A stretch of DNA of 64,000 nt from Streptomyces erythrochromogenes (GCF_036170895.1 NZ_CP108036.1:372001-436000); one strand, 5' to 3'; shown: positions 28,487 to 38,647, counted from the first letter of the stretch. Notes: generated from the sequence alone by a model not told the origin. Numbers and translations are program-made.

Positions 28487-29809
28487 ATGCGCAGATCCAC
28501 AGCAACAGCCACGGCCGCAGCCGTCACCGTCGCCGCCCTGCTCGCCACCGCCACCGGGTGCGGCGGCGGATCCGCCGACGGCGCCGGCTCGAACTCCGCC
28601 CCCGGCGAGCTCACGTACTGGGCCTCCAACCAGGGCGCCGACATCGCCGCCGACCAGGCCGCCCTCGGCCCGGAGCTGAAGAAGTTCGAGGAGCGGACCG
28701 GCATCAAGGTCAAGCTGGAGGTGATCCCCTGGTCCGACCTGCTCAACCGGATCCTCGCCGCCACCGCCTCCGGTCAGGGCCCCGACGTCCTGAACATCGG
28801 CAACACCTGGACCGCCTCGCTCCAGGCCACCGGGGCGCTGCTGCCCTGGAACGCCGAGAACTTCGAGGCCGTCGGAGGCCGGGACCGCTTCGTGGCGTCG
28901 GCCATCGGCTCGGCCGGGGCCGCCGGCCAGGACCCGGCCGCCGTCCCCCTCTACTCCATGGCGTACGCCCTCTACTACAACAAGAAGATGTTCCAGGAGG
29001 CGGGCATCGAGAAGCCGCCCGCCACCTGGGACGAGCTCGTCGAGACCGGCCGCCGGATCAGCGGCGACGGCAAGTGGGCGCTGGGCGCCGAGGGCGCCAA
29101 CCTCGCCAACAACATCCACCAGGTCTTCGTCCTGTCCCGGCAGCACGGCGGGTCCTTCTTCGACGCCGCCGGCAAGCCCACCTTCGACACCCCCGCCAAC
29201 GTCGCCGCCGTCAAGCAGTACGTCGACCTGATGGCCGAGGCACGGATCGTGGCGCCGGGCAACGCCGAATACGACAAGAACCAGTCGCTCCAGGACTTCG
29301 CGGGCGGCCGGACCGCCATGGTGCTGTGGCAGAGCGCGGCCAGTTCGTTCAAGGCCCACGGCATGAAGGAGGGCGACTGGGGCACGGCCCCCGTCCCGGT
29401 CCCGGCCGGCGCCGCCCCGGGCACCGGCACGGGCGTCAATTCCATGGTCGCCGGCATCAACATGGCCGTCTTCAAGAACACCGACAACCTCGACGGCGCC
29501 CTGAAGTTCGTGGGGTTCATGACGAGCGACGAGGAACAGAAGATCCTCAACGGGACCTACGGCTCCATCCCTCCCGTCAAGGCGGCGCAGAGCGACCCGG
29601 CCTTCGCGGACCAGGACCTCACCGTCCTGCGCGACACCCTCGCCACCAGCGCCGCCCCGCTCCCCCAGGTGCCCGAGGAGTCGCAGTTCGAGACGACCGT
29701 CGGCACGGCCGTCAAGGAGCTCTTCGCCGACGCCGCGGCGGGCCGGCCGGTGACCGCCGAGTCGGTCAGGGCCAAGCTCGCCAAGGCCCAGCAGCAGATG
29801 GCGAACTGA
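28487..29809 (+). CDS. Sugar ABC transporter substrate-binding lipoprotein
   Basis: A 440-residue extracellular solute-binding protein of family 1. A lipoprotein signal ends in the lipobox LLATATGCGGG, so the mature protein is anchored at Cys25. The body has LTYWASNQG and the hallmark YSMAYALYYNKKMFQEAG followed by PPATWDEL. The first gene of an operon with two permeases and a GH1 beta-glucosidase, it most likely binds a beta-glucoside such as cellobiose or laminaribiose. The divergent ROK regulator is the probable switch. Confidence 0.93.
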   Translation: MRRSTATATAAAVTVAALLATATGCGGGSADGAGSNSAPGELTYWASNQGADIAADQAALGPELKKFEERTGIKVKLEVIPWSDLLNRILAATASGQGPDVLNIGNTWTASLQATGALLPWNAENFEAVGGRDRFVASAIGSAGAAGQDPAAVPLYSMAYALYYNKKMFQEAGIEKPPATWDELVETGRRISGDGKWALGAEGANLANNIHQVFVLSRQHGGSFFDAAGKPTFDTPANVAAVKQYVDLMAEARIVAPGNAEYDKNQSLQDFAGGRTAMVLWQSAASSFKAHGMKEGDWGTAPVPVPAGAAPGTGTGVNSMVAGINMAVFKNTDNLDGALKFVGFMTSDEEQKILNGTYGSIPPVKAAQSDPAFADQDLTVLRDTLATSAAPLPQVPEESQFETTVGTAVKELFADAAAGRPVTAESVRAKLAKAQQQMAN

Positions 29810-29819
29810 GCCGCCGGCC

Positions 29820-30872
29820 ATGACCTCCGCGCCCAGTACGGTCCCGCCCGGGACCGGCTCGCCCACCGGCTCCCCCACCGGCTCCGCCGCCGCGCGCGGG
29901 ACCGGGGGCGTCCTCGCCCGCGTCCGCCGGCCCGGCGGCGGCTCCCGCCGCCCCGGGCGGGCCCGCCGCAGCGCCCTGCCCTACCTGCTCCTGCTGCCCG
30001 CCCTGCTGCTCGAACTGCTCGTCCACCTGATCCCGATGGTGATGGGGATCCTGATGAGCTTCCGCAAGCTCACCCAGTTCTTCATCCGGGACTGGTCCCG
30101 GGCCCCGTGGACCGGCTTCGACAACTACGAGCTCGCCGTCGACGTCAACCGGCCCGTGGGCCGGGCCCTCCTCGACTCCTTCGCCACCACCTGCCTGTTC
30201 ACCTTCCTGTCCGTCGCCCTGTGCTGGCTGCTGGGCACCGCGGCCGCGGTGTTCACCCAGCACTCCTTCCGCGGCCGCGGCCTGCTGCGCGCACTGTTCT
30301 TCGTCCCCTACGCGCTGCCCGCCTACGCGGCCGTCATCACCTGGGCGTTCATGTTCCAGCGGGACAACGGCCTGGTGAACCACGTCCTCCACGACCAGCT
30401 GGGCCTCGGCGGTGCCGAGAACACCTTCTGGCTGATCGGCGACAACAGCTTCTGGGCGATGCTGACCGTCTCCGTGTGGAAGAGCTGGCCGTTCGCCTTC
30501 CTCATCGTGACGGCCGCCCTCCAGAACATCCCGGGAGACCTGTACGAGGCCGCGGCCCTCGACGGCGCGGGGGTGTGGCAGCAGATCCGCCGCATCACGC
30601 TGCCCTCGCTCGGCGCCGTCAACCAGGTCCTGGTCCTCGTCCTGTTCCTTTGGACCTTCAACGACTTCAACACCCCCTTCCTGCTGTTCGGCAGATCGGC
30701 CCCCGAGGCCGCCGACCTCGTCTCCATCCACATCTACCAATCGAGCTTCGTCACCTGGAACTTCGGCACCGGTTCGGCCATGTCCGTCCTGCTGTTGCTC
30801 TTCCTGCTCCTCGTCACCGCCGCGTACCTCCTCCTGACCGGTCGCGGCCGGAAGGACGCCGATGCCCGCTAG
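29820..30872 (+). CDS. Sugar ABC transporter permease (MalF type)
   Basis: A 350-residue inner-membrane permease with about six helices. It has the EAA loop DLYEAAALDGAGVWQQIRRITLP that docks the ATPase, and the start PYLLLLPALLLELLVHLIP. An unusually long Pro/Gly/Thr/Arg-rich N-terminal tail of about 55 residues precedes the first helix. It follows the binding protein by 10 bases and overlaps the next permease by 11. No ATPase gene is in the operon; streptomycetes commonly share the MsiK ATPase among such importers. Confidence 0.93.
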   Translation: MTSAPSTVPPGTGSPTGSPTGSAAARGTGGVLARVRRPGGGSRRPGRARRSALPYLLLLPALLLELLVHLIPMVMGILMSFRKLTQFFIRDWSRAPWTGFDNYELAVDVNRPVGRALLDSFATTCLFTFLSVALCWLLGTAAAVFTQHSFRGRGLLRALFFVPYALPAYAAVITWAFMFQRDNGLVNHVLHDQLGLGGAENTFWLIGDNSFWAMLTVSVWKSWPFAFLIVTAALQNIPGDLYEAAALDGAGVWQQIRRITLPSLGAVNQVLVLVLFLWTFNDFNTPFLLFGRSAPEAADLVSIHIYQSSFVTWNFGTGSAMSVLLLLFLLLVTAAYLLLTGRGRKDADAR

Positions 30873-31755
30873 TACGCACTCCCCCAGGGGCGGCGGCCGC
30901 CTCGCCCGCGGCCCGCTCGATCCGCCGGCCTCGTTCCGGGCCCTGCGGGCCGTCTTCCTCACCCTGCTCGCCGCCTTCACGCTGCTGCCCGTCTTCGTGA
31001 TGGTCACCAGCTCCCTCAAACCGCTCCAGGACGTCGCCGGACGGTTCCGGTGGATCCCGAGCGGGCTCACCCTGCGCCCCTACACCGACATCTGGCACAC
31101 GGTCCCGCTCGCCGAGTACCTGGTGAACTCGCTGATCGTGGCGGGCACCGCCACCCTCGCGTCCGTCGTGATCGCCGTCTTCGCGGCATATGCCGTCAGC
31201 CGCCACCGCTTCCGCGGCAGGCGCCTGTTCACCCTGACGGTGCTGTCCACCCAGATGTTCCCGGGGATCCTCTTCCTGCTCCCCCTCTTCCTGATCTTCG
31301 TGAACGTCGGCAACGCCACCGGGATCGCCCTCTACGGCTCCCGCGGCGCGCTGATCCTCACGTACCTCACCTTCTCCCTCCCCTTCTCCATCTGGATGCT
31401 GATCGGCTACTTCGACTCGGTGCCGCGCGACCTCGACGAGGCGGCGATGGTCGACGGCTGCGGTCCTCTCGGCGCGCTCTTGCGCGTCGTGGTGCCCGCC
31501 GCCGTCCCCGGCATCGTCGCCGTCGCCGTCTACGCCTTCATGACCGCGTGGGGCGAGGTCCTCTTCGCGTCCGTCATGACCAACGACGCCACCCGCACCC
31601 TGGCCGTCGGCCTCCAGGGGTACTCCACGCAGAACGACGTCTACTGGAACCAGATCATGGCCGCCTCGCTCGTCGTCAGCATCCCCGTCGTCGCCGGATT
31701 CCTTCTGCTGCAGAAGTACTTGGTGGCCGGACTCACGGCAGGAGCCGTCAAATGA
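30862..31755 (+). CDS. Sugar ABC transporter permease (MalG type)
   Basis: A 297-residue second permease with the motif [23 protein letters not shown] and the typical opening [15 protein letters not shown]. Six membrane helices are expected. The ATG at 30862 lies within the end of the first permease gene, and its own stop overlaps the ATG of the GH1 gene (ATGA), so the operon is tightly coupled. With the previous permease it forms the heterodimeric pore. Confidence 0.93.
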   Translation: MPASTHSPRGGGRLARGPLDPPASFRALRAVFLTLLAAFTLLPVFVMVTSSLKPLQDVAGRFRWIPSGLTLRPYTDIWHTVPLAEYLVNSLIVAGTATLASVVIAVFAAYAVSRHRFRGRRLFTLTVLSTQMFPGILFLLPLFLIFVNVGNATGIALYGSRGALILTYLTFSLPFSIWMLIGYFDSVPRDLDEAAMVDGCGPLGALLRVVVPAAVPGIVAVAVYAFMTAWGEVLFASVMTNDATRTLAVGLQGYSTQNDVYWNQIMAASLVVSIPVVAGFLLLQKYLVAGLTAGAVK

Positions 31756-33143
31756 CCCTGTACGAAAGCCTTCCCGCGACCGGCGCCGGCGTGGACTCCG
31801 TCGACGTCGCTGCGCTGCCCCGCGACTTCCTCTGGGGCACCGCAACGTCCGCCTACCAGATCGAGGGCGCCGTCGCCGAGGACGGCCGGGCGCCCTCCAT
31901 CTGGGACACCTTCTCCCGTGTGCCCGGCGCCGTCGACGGCGGTGACACCGGTGACACGGCCTGCGAGCACTACCACCGCTGGCCCGAGGACATCGCCCTG
32001 ATGCGGGAGCTGGGCACCAACGCCTACCGGCTCTCCGTCGCCTGGCCGCGCATCGTCCCCGGTGGCGACGGCCCGGCCAATCCCAAGGGCCTGGACTTCT
32101 ACGACCGCCTCGTCGACGGCCTCCTCGCCGCCGGCATCCAGCCCTCCGTCACCCTCTACCACTGGGACCTGCCGCAGGCCCTCCAGGACCGCGGGGGCTG
32201 GCCCGCCCGGGACACCGCGGAGCACTTCGCCTCGTACGCGGGGCTCGTGGCCGCACGCCTCGGCGACCGGGTCACCCAGTGGGCCACCCTCAACGAGCCG
32301 CTGTGCTCGGCCTGGATCGGCCATCTGGAGGGGCGGATGGCTCCCGGCCTGACCGACCTGACCGCCGCGGTCCGCGCCTCCTACCACCTCCTCCTCGGCC
32401 ACGGCCTCGCCGCCCGCGCCGTCCGCGCGGCCGCCTCCGGCGCCAGGGTCGGCATCGTCAACAACCTCTCCACCGTCGAGCCCGCGACCCCCCGCGAGGA
32501 CGACCTCGAAGCGGCCCGCCGGATGGACGGGCACGTCAACCGCTGGTGGCTCGATCCGGTGCACGGCCGGGGGTTCCCGGCCGACATGCGGGAGGTCTAC
32601 CGGGTCGAGCTCCCCGAACGCGCGGGCGACCTCGACGCCATCGCCGCCCCCCTCGACTGGATCGGGCTGAACTACTACTTCCCGCAGTTCGTCACCGCCG
32701 ACCCGGAGGGTCCCGCTCCGTACGCCCGCCAGATCTCCCGTCCCGGCGTCCGGCGCACCGGCATGGACTGGGAGGTCGACGCCGGCGGTCTGGAGACCCT
32801 GATCATGCGCCTGCACCTGGAGTACGGCGCCGGGCCCGTCCACATCACCGAGAACGGCTCCGCCTACCCCGACACCGTCGCCCCGGACGGCACCGTGCAC
32901 GACCCGGAACGGGCCGCCTACCTCACCGCCCACCTCGCCGCCTGCGCCCGCGCCGCCCGCAGGGGCGCGCCCGTGGCCGGGTACTACGCCTGGTCCCTGC
33001 TGGACAACTTCGAATGGGCCTACGGCTACGACAAGCGCTTCGGCCTGGTCCACGTCGACTACGCCACCCAGCGGCGCACCGTGAAGTCCAGCGGCCGCCA
33101 CTACGCCGCGATCATCGCCGCCCACCGGTCGGGGGCCCGGTGA
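31752..33143 (+). CDS. GH1 beta-glucosidase
   Basis: A 463-residue cytoplasmic glycoside hydrolase family 1 enzyme. The acid/base glutamate is in [12 protein letters not shown] and the nucleophile in [12 protein letters not shown]; the N-terminal [15 protein letters not shown] and the late [19 protein letters not shown] are diagnostic. It releases glucose from imported beta-glucosides. The ATG overlaps the stop of the permease gene, so substrate uptake and cleavage are made together. There is no signal peptide, consistent with action after import. Confidence 0.95.
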   Translation: MTLYESLPATGAGVDSVDVAALPRDFLWGTATSAYQIEGAVAEDGRAPSIWDTFSRVPGAVDGGDTGDTACEHYHRWPEDIALMRELGTNAYRLSVAWPRIVPGGDGPANPKGLDFYDRLVDGLLAAGIQPSVTLYHWDLPQALQDRGGWPARDTAEHFASYAGLVAARLGDRVTQWATLNEPLCSAWIGHLEGRMAPGLTDLTAAVRASYHLLLGHGLAARAVRAAASGARVGIVNNLSTVEPATPREDDLEAARRMDGHVNRWWLDPVHGRGFPADMREVYRVELPERAGDLDAIAAPLDWIGLNYYFPQFVTADPEGPAPYARQISRPGVRRTGMDWEVDAGGLETLIMRLHLEYGAGPVHITENGSAYPDTVAPDGTVHDPERAAYLTAHLAACARAARRGAPVAGYYAWSLLDNFEWAYGYDKRFGLVHVDYATQRRTVKSSGRHYAAIIAAHRSGAR

Positions 33144-33145
33144 GA

Positions 33146-33183
33146 GTGCGCTGCGGGGCGGCTCCTGCCGCCCCGCAGCGCAC
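33146..33183. terminator. Bidirectional terminator, 17-bp perfect stem
   Basis: GTGCGCTGCGGGGCGGC pairs perfectly with its complement around a TCCT loop, centred between the stops of the GH1 gene and the convergent GH55-like gene. There is no T-run. Confidence 0.85.
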
Positions 33184-33200
33184 GCGTCGAATCCGGAGGG

Positions 33201-35363
33201 TCAGGGGAAGGAGACGATCGTGGAGGGGACGGTCGAGGTGCCCGAGGTGGGGGCGCCCGTACTGTTGATCACATGCTCGTACTGGCCGTTGCCGCCGAGC
33301 GAGACCACCAGCAGGTCGTGGAACCTCACGCCCGGCTTGACCGGGGCCTGGAAGCCGTGCTCCTGGCGGATCGTCGGGTCGACGTTGTAGTAGCAGTAGC
33401 TGCCCAGTCCCCATCCCTCGTGGACGGCCACCGAGTCCGCCACCTGGTAGGCGGCGTAGCCCTTGATCGAGCCGTTCTGGATCGCCGCCTGGTTGGGGGC
33501 GTCGTACGCCTTCTCGTTCTGGAAGAAGATCGTCCGGCCGCGTTCGCCGTTCCACTGCACGTCGTACTTGTTGAAGTGCTCCACGAACAGCCCGGTGGCG
33601 AGTACGTCGTCGCCGTTGACGCGGAAGCCGTAGTCGGAGCGGTTGGTCTCCCAGCCGACCCCGTCGCCGTGGTCGGCCCGCCAGATCCAGGTGTGGTCGA
33701 CGATGGTGTCGTGGTTGTTGACGACCATGCCGACGGTGGCCTTGCCCGGGCCGGCGCCGCCGACGCGGATGAAGACGTCCTGCACGGTGGTGGGGTCGGC
33801 GGCGTGGTCGGTGGTGGTGCCGGCGGGGCCGATCTCCAGCAGGGAGGGCGAGTTGACCGGGCCCGCGTCGATCAGGAAGCCGGCCAGCCGCACCCCGTCG
33901 ACGTCGCCGACCTTCATGGCGGTCACCCCGTTGTCCGGGATGACGGTGGCGAGGCCGAGGCCGAGGACCACGGTGCCGGGCCGGTTCACCTGGATGGTCC
34001 GGTCGACGTGGTAGACGCCGGGGGTGAAGAGCAGGTGCAGCCCCTGGGTCAGCGCCTGGTTGATCGTCGCGGCGCTCGCGCCGGGCTTGACCACGTAGAA
34101 CTGGCTGAGCGGGATGGAGCTGCCCTGCGGGGCGGTTCCGTTGCCCCATGAGGTGCCGCGCGCGTTCACCCGCTTGGCGGGCACGAACACCTTGTAGTCG
34201 TTGCCGTCGAGGTACAGGAAGGGCTTCTCGCGGGAGACCGGGGTGGTGTCCAGGGTGGTGTACGGGGGGTTCGGGAAGCCCTGCGCGGGTGCACCCCGGG
34301 TGCCGGAGAAGACCTGGTTCCAGACGCCGTTGGACCAGCCGCCGATCGAGCTGTCGCGGGTGTACCACTGCTGCTGCGAGTAGTTGCCGACCTGTCCGTC
34401 GATCTTCGAGTCGGCGATGTAGCCGCCGGAGGCCCAGCCGTAGCCGTCCGGGGAGAGGTTGAGCCCGCCCTTGACGTGCATCCGGCGGAACGGCGCGGCC
34501 TGGGAGACGGCCCAGCGGTCGGTGCCGTTGACCGGGTTGAGGGCCAGGTTCTCGGCGGAGCGCCAGAAGTTCTGCGTGGCGTTGCCGTTGAACCAGCCCG
34601 CGTCGACGGTCACGTCACCGTTGATGGTGGTGTCGTCGGGGCTCAGTCCCAGCCCGGAGATGGAGGTGTAGAAGCCGATCTGGGCGTTCAGGCCGTTGTA
34701 GGTCCCGGGCTTGAACAGGAACTGGTAGCGGCCGGACCCGAACTGCGCGGACTCCTGCTGTCGGAAGACCTGGTCGAGCCTGGCCTGGATGCCGGGGGTG
34801 GAGGGGTCGAAGACGATCACGTTCGGGCCGAGGTCGCCGCCGCCGGGGAGGGTGGGGCCGGTGTCGGTGGTCCCGTAGACCTGGAACTCCCAGAGGGAGT
34901 AGCCCCAGGCGGTGGCGCGCTGGGTCCCGTACACCCGCACGTGCCGGGCGGTGCCGGTGATGTCGAGCGTCTGGACGCCCCCGGGGCCGGCGGTGGTGGA
35001 GTAGGCGGTGGTCCAGTCGGTGCCGTTCGTGGACAGCTCGATCCGGTAGGCCCGCGCGTGGGCGGTCTCCCAGCGCAGGACCACCTGGCTCAGCCGGGCG
35101 GGGGCGCCGAGGTCGACCTGTATCCACTGGGGGTCGGCGAACTGGCTGGACCAGCGGGTGCCGTTGTCGCCGTCGACGGCGGCCGCGGCGGGGGTGCCGG
35201 CGCCCTCGACGCTGGAGGCGGTGGCGGGCTTGCCCTGCGAGAGCAGGACGGGCGCCGCCTGGGCGGTGCTGCTGCCGGGCACCAGCACGAGGAGGGCGGC
35301 GACCAGCGCGGCGGCGAGGGCCGCCGCGAGCGATGGCCTGGGAGCTGTGGGGGTGAGGGGCAT
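33201..35363 (-). CDS. Secreted discoidin-domain, GH55-like beta-helix protein
   Basis: A 720-residue exported protein. After a signal peptide (about 1-36) comes an F5/8C discoidin (CBM32-like) domain (about 37-165: ASSVEGAGTPAAAAVDGDN, WIQVDLGAPARLSQVVLRWE) and then a right-handed beta-helix (about 180-720). The helix part resembles GH55 exo-beta-1,3-glucanases: PGVYHVDRTIQVNRPGTVV, GDVDGVRLAGFLIDAG, DVQWNGERGRTIFFQNEKAY and HEGWGLGSYCYYNVDP. Databases also carry the wrong name adenylyl cyclase for such proteins. Beside a beta-glucoside importer and GH1 enzyme, an outer role in beta-1,3-glucan attack is likely. GH55 membership is a judgement from remembered motifs. Confidence 0.75.
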   Translation of the reverse strand: MPLTPTAPRPSLAAALAAALVAALLVLVPGSSTAQAAPVLLSQGKPATASSVEGAGTPAAAAVDGDNGTRWSSQFADPQWIQVDLGAPARLSQVVLRWETAHARAYRIELSTNGTDWTTAYSTTAGPGGVQTLDITGTARHVRVYGTQRATAWGYSLWEFQVYGTTDTGPTLPGGGDLGPNVIVFDPSTPGIQARLDQVFRQQESAQFGSGRYQFLFKPGTYNGLNAQIGFYTSISGLGLSPDDTTINGDVTVDAGWFNGNATQNFWRSAENLALNPVNGTDRWAVSQAAPFRRMHVKGGLNLSPDGYGWASGGYIADSKIDGQVGNYSQQQWYTRDSSIGGWSNGVWNQVFSGTRGAPAQGFPNPPYTTLDTTPVSREKPFLYLDGNDYKVFVPAKRVNARGTSWGNGTAPQGSSIPLSQFYVVKPGASAATINQALTQGLHLLFTPGVYHVDRTIQVNRPGTVVLGLGLATVIPDNGVTAMKVGDVDGVRLAGFLIDAGPVNSPSLLEIGPAGTTTDHAADPTTVQDVFIRVGGAGPGKATVGMVVNNHDTIVDHTWIWRADHGDGVGWETNRSDYGFRVNGDDVLATGLFVEHFNKYDVQWNGERGRTIFFQNEKAYDAPNQAAIQNGSIKGYAAYQVADSVAVHEGWGLGSYCYYNVDPTIRQEHGFQAPVKPGVRFHDLLVVSLGGNGQYEHVINSTGAPTSGTSTVPSTIVSFP

Positions 35364-35529
35364 GCGGAGTGCTCCTGACGTCGTGGATCCGGGGGGATCG
35401 AAGCGTGAGTGAACTGCCCGCCGAGGAGGCCGTCAAGGGCTTGAGCGTTCACGAAAAGAAGGCCGGACGAGGCGTCATATGCGTGCCAGGGCTGTGAACT
35501 CGGAGTTTCTTCAATCCTTGTGAAAAGTG

Positions 35530-35558
35530 TTGACGAAAAAAACTGCCGTCGCTGTACT
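35530..35558 (+). promoter_or_regulatory. Candidate housekeeping-type promoter
   Basis: TTGACG and TGTACT are separated by 17 bases in an AT-rich segment, in the direction of the secreted endonuclease-family gene about 300 bases downstream. The match to the -10 consensus is partial. Confidence 0.3.
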
Positions 35559-35857
35559 GGCATTGCCGACAGCCCGATCGAGGCTGATCCCGTCGGCTCG
35601 CGGGCCTGCGGGCCCGGCGACGATCGCCCTCGGAGGTTCAGGAAGTGACCCCATGAGGGGAGACGGCGTCAGTGTGTGTTCGAGGTGTGACGTCAGCGCC
35701 GGGCGCGCCTCGCCGCGTCCCGCTGCCGCCGACCGGGTCGGCGCGGCGTACGGGCCGGCCGCGTGCGAACCCGCCCGGAGGCACGCGGTTGCGCTCTTCC
35801 GGCCCGTGCGCGGGCGGCGTCGGGGTAGTGGGGGTCCGCACGGGAAGCATCAGGGGT

Positions 35858-36754
35858 GTGCGACGAACCCCTGCCGCCCTGGCCGTCCTCACCCTCACCG
35901 CCGCCGCGTTGTCCGTCCTCGTACCCCCCGCACCGCGTGCTGCCGCGGCCGGGACGGTCCGGCTGACGAGCTACAACATCTGCGGCAACATGTGCGCCGC
36001 TCCCCCGTACGACCGCGCGCGCAGGATCGCGGCCGTGGTCGCCGAGGCCGATCCCGGGGGCTGGGCGGCCGACCAGCTCTTCCTCCAGGAAGTGTGCGAA
36101 CACCAGTACCGCGAGCTCCTCGACCGCCTGGGTCCGCTGGGATACACGGGGTTCCACTCGGCCACCCTGCCGGGCGGGAACCCGGCCATCTGCGAGGGGT
36201 ACGCGTACGGGAACGCCGTCCTCGTCCGCGGCCCGGTCTCGGACACGGCGGAACTCGACCTGACGGTGGGCGGCGAACGCGAGCCGATCACCGTGCCCTG
36301 CGTCCTGGCCTCCCTCGCGGACCGGCCCACCTGGTCCTGCTCGGTCCACCTCTACTGGGACGACGGCACCCTCGCGGTGCCGGAGGCGGACCGGCTGGCG
36401 GCCCGGGCCCACGCCTGGCTGGACGACGGGTTCGCCGTCGTCCTGGGCGGCGACTTCAACCACTCCCCGCGCACGGACACGCTGTCGCGCTTCTACCTGC
36501 CGGAGCGGGGCGACGGCGCCCACGGGGCCTTCGTGGAGGCCGACGAGAGCGACCCCGAGTTCTTCGACCCGGCGCTCTGCCCGTCGGCGACGACCACCGC
36601 CTGCCGGTCGGGCGAGACGACCTTCGGCCCGAAGAAGCTCGACTACGTCTTCCTCAGCGCCCCGCACGTCCTGGGGGCGACCGCCGACGCCCTGCCCCTC
36701 GACACGACGGTCTCGGACCACGACCTCCTGCGCGTCACGGCCACCACCGCCTGA
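35858..36754 (+). CDS. Secreted endonuclease/exonuclease/phosphatase family protein
   Basis: A 298-residue exported enzyme with the EEP fold shared by DNase I, sphingomyelinase and inositol phosphatases. A signal peptide (RRTPAALAVLTLTAAALSVL) is followed by the family motifs: LTSYNICGNMC, QEVCEHQY with the metal-binding Glu, GGDFNHSP, KKLDYVFLSAP and VSDHDLLRV with the catalytic His. The substrate (nucleic acid, lipid or phosphoester) is open. GTG 35858 gives the best signal peptide; GTG 35828 is an alternative. Confidence 0.85.
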   Translation: MRRTPAALAVLTLTAAALSVLVPPAPRAAAAGTVRLTSYNICGNMCAAPPYDRARRIAAVVAEADPGGWAADQLFLQEVCEHQYRELLDRLGPLGYTGFHSATLPGGNPAICEGYAYGNAVLVRGPVSDTAELDLTVGGEREPITVPCVLASLADRPTWSCSVHLYWDDGTLAVPEADRLAARAHAWLDDGFAVVLGGDFNHSPRTDTLSRFYLPERGDGAHGAFVEADESDPEFFDPALCPSATTTACRSGETTFGPKKLDYVFLSAPHVLGATADALPLDTTVSDHDLLRVTATTA

Positions 36755-36772
36755 CCCTGCACTCCCCGGAGG

Positions 36773-36802
36773 CGACCTCGCCGCCCCGAGGCGGCGAGGT
36801 CG
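36773..36802. terminator. Bidirectional terminator
   Basis: A perfect 13-bp stem CGACCTCGCCGCC with its complement and a CCGA loop between the converging EEP-family and membrane protein genes. Confidence 0.75.
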
Positions 36803-36813
36803 GGCAGGCCCCG

Positions 36814-37965
36814 TTACGGCCGGTCGGGTGACGGGGCGTCGGTCGGGGGCGGGGTGGGGGTGGTCGGGGCGGTAGTCGCGGTCGGGGCGGGGGCGGTGGG
36901 GGGCGTGGCGGCGATCAGGGTCTCCGCGAAGTTCTCCTTGCGCATCCGCAGGTCGACGTAGAGCAGGGCGCAGACCAGCGGCGGGAAGCCGAACTGGAAG
37001 AGGCCGCTGATCAGGCCGCCGACCACGATGCAGATCACGTACACGCCGAGGCCGGCGATCGCCACGCTCGGATCCGCGCCCGGCTCGCCCGCGTCCATCA
37101 TGGACGGCAGGAACGCGGCCATGCCGACGAAGCTGAACGGCATCTGGATGGCGTAGCCCACGGCCATCGCCACGAAGTAGCCGAGCATGGTGATGCCGAA
37201 CACGCGCCACCAGCCGTCCTTGACCAGGTGGGAGGAGCGCCGCAGCGCCGCGACGGTGCCGAGCCCCTCGCACACGGCGGCGGCGGGCGCGAGGCTGAGG
37301 CGCGTCGCGAGCCAGACCGAGACGGGCAGGCAGACCAGGACGCCCAGGATCAGTACGAACAGGCCGGCCGGCGGCCCGGATGCATCGGCGGACATGATGA
37401 CCAGCGGGATGCCGATCGCGTAGACCAGGAGCATCGGCGCGCCCGCGATCAGCCCGGCGAGCAGCACGGTGCCGAGCACCGAGGGCAGCCGGGACCAGCA
37501 GCGGCGCCACATCGCCCCGAACGTCGTGGGACGTCCCAGCACGGCCTCCTGGATCACGGCCGGACCCAGCGCGCTGATCAGCGCCGCGCCCACCGTCACC
37601 GTGATCAGCAGGAGCACTGCGGCCGGTACGAAGGCGAGGAGCAGGGCCATCACGTCCTCATCGGCGGCGCTTTCGCCCGGCGGAAGGTCGAAGACGGTGG
37701 AGAACCGGTCGAACACGACCACGACGGCGATGCCGACGGCCAGGGTCATGAGCAGGATGGCGATGCCCTGCACGGCGAGCATCATGCCGACCAGGGGCTT
37801 CCAGTACCGGCGGAAGGACGCGAACGCACCGCCGAGTATGTCGCCCAGGCTGAGCGGTTGGAGGGGTATGACGCCCGGTTTCGGCGCCGCCGGCGGCACC
37901 CAGCCGCCTCCCCACTGTGGCACGGGCTGTCCCGGGTGTTGTGCCCATCCCGTGTTCTGCGACAT
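36814..37965 (-). CDS. Multi-pass membrane protein with Pro/Thr-rich tail
   Basis: A 383-residue integral membrane protein with about six to eight helices grouped in two sets (for example GIAILLMTLAVGIAVVVVF, AGLFVLILGVLVCLPVSVWL, VICIVVGGLISGLFQFGF). The N-terminus carries a Gln/Pro-rich cytoplasmic tail (PGQPVPQWGGGWVPPAAPKP) before LGDILGGAFASFRRYWKPL, a start shared with actinobacterial glycerophosphodiester-phosphodiesterase-membrane-domain proteins. The C-terminal 35 residues are almost only Pro, Thr and Ala. The function is unknown. Confidence 0.8.
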   Translation of the reverse strand: MSQNTGWAQHPGQPVPQWGGGWVPPAAPKPGVIPLQPLSLGDILGGAFASFRRYWKPLVGMMLAVQGIAILLMTLAVGIAVVVVFDRFSTVFDLPPGESAADEDVMALLLAFVPAAVLLLITVTVGAALISALGPAVIQEAVLGRPTTFGAMWRRCWSRLPSVLGTVLLAGLIAGAPMLLVYAIGIPLVIMSADASGPPAGLFVLILGVLVCLPVSVWLATRLSLAPAAAVCEGLGTVAALRRSSHLVKDGWWRVFGITMLGYFVAMAVGYAIQMPFSFVGMAAFLPSMMDAGEPGADPSVAIAGLGVYVICIVVGGLISGLFQFGFPPLVCALLYVDLRMRKENFAETLIAATPPTAPAPTATTAPTTPTPPPTDAPSPDRP

Positions 37966-38095
37966 CTGTGTTTCCCCCTCGGATGAAGGGATACGGTAAC
38001 CCGCCCCGGGCGGCGGCCGTGCACGGGCCCCGGTCCGACGCCGTCGCCTCCCGCGCAGGTCAGCCCCCTCGGCCCGGCCGCCGCCGCTCGGGGTG

Positions 38096-38647
38096 CTACG
38101 GCCCGGCGGGGGCCCGGAGTCCGGCCCGGATGCGGTACACCACGCTCCGGCGCAGCGGCCCCTCGGGCACGGTGGGGTCGTCGAAGTCGTCGGCCGGGTC
38201 GCGGGTCATTCCGATGCGGCGCATCACCGCCTGGGAACGGAGGTTGCCTGCGGTGGTCACCGCGAGGATCTCGGGCAGCGCGAGGGTTTCGAAACCGAAG
38301 GCCAGGACGGCCAGTGCGGCCTCCGTGGCGAAGCCGTGGCCCCAGGACGAGCGGGCCAGCCGCCAGCCGGCCTCCACTCCGGTGAACGGCATGTCCTCGT
38401 CCACCGGGTCCAGCCCGGTGAACCCGATGAACTCGCCGGTCTCCCGTACCTCGACCGCCCACCAGCCCCAGCCGCGCTGCTCGATGGCGGCCCGGAAGCG
38501 GGCCGCGGACGCCTCGCTCTGTTCCCTGGTGAGCACGCCGTCGAAGTGCTCGCGGACTTCGCGATCGGCGTTCATCGCCGCCCAGGGTCGCAGGTCGGAC
38601 TCCCGCCACTGGCGCAGGACAAGGCGTTCGGTTCGTATCTCGGGCAT
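38096..38647 (-). CDS. GNAT family N-acetyltransferase (RimJ/RimL type)
   Basis: A 183-residue acetyltransferase using acetyl-CoA. It has the opening IRTERLVLRQWRESDL, the core FIGFTGLDPV, the acetyl-CoA loop RSSWGHGFATEAALAVLAFGF and the ending AVMRRIGMTRDP of the RimJ/RimL group that acetylates ribosomal protein N-termini or small molecules. No self-resistance or ribosomal gene is nearby, so the acceptor is unknown. The gene is divergent from a small membrane protein. Confidence 0.9.
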   Translation of the reverse strand: MPEIRTERLVLRQWRESDLRPWAAMNADREVREHFDGVLTREQSEASAARFRAAIEQRGWGWWAVEVRETGEFIGFTGLDPVDEDMPFTGVEAGWRLARSSWGHGFATEAALAVLAFGFETLALPEILAVTTAGNLRSQAVMRRIGMTRDPADDFDDPTVPEGPLRRSVVYRIRAGLRAPAGP

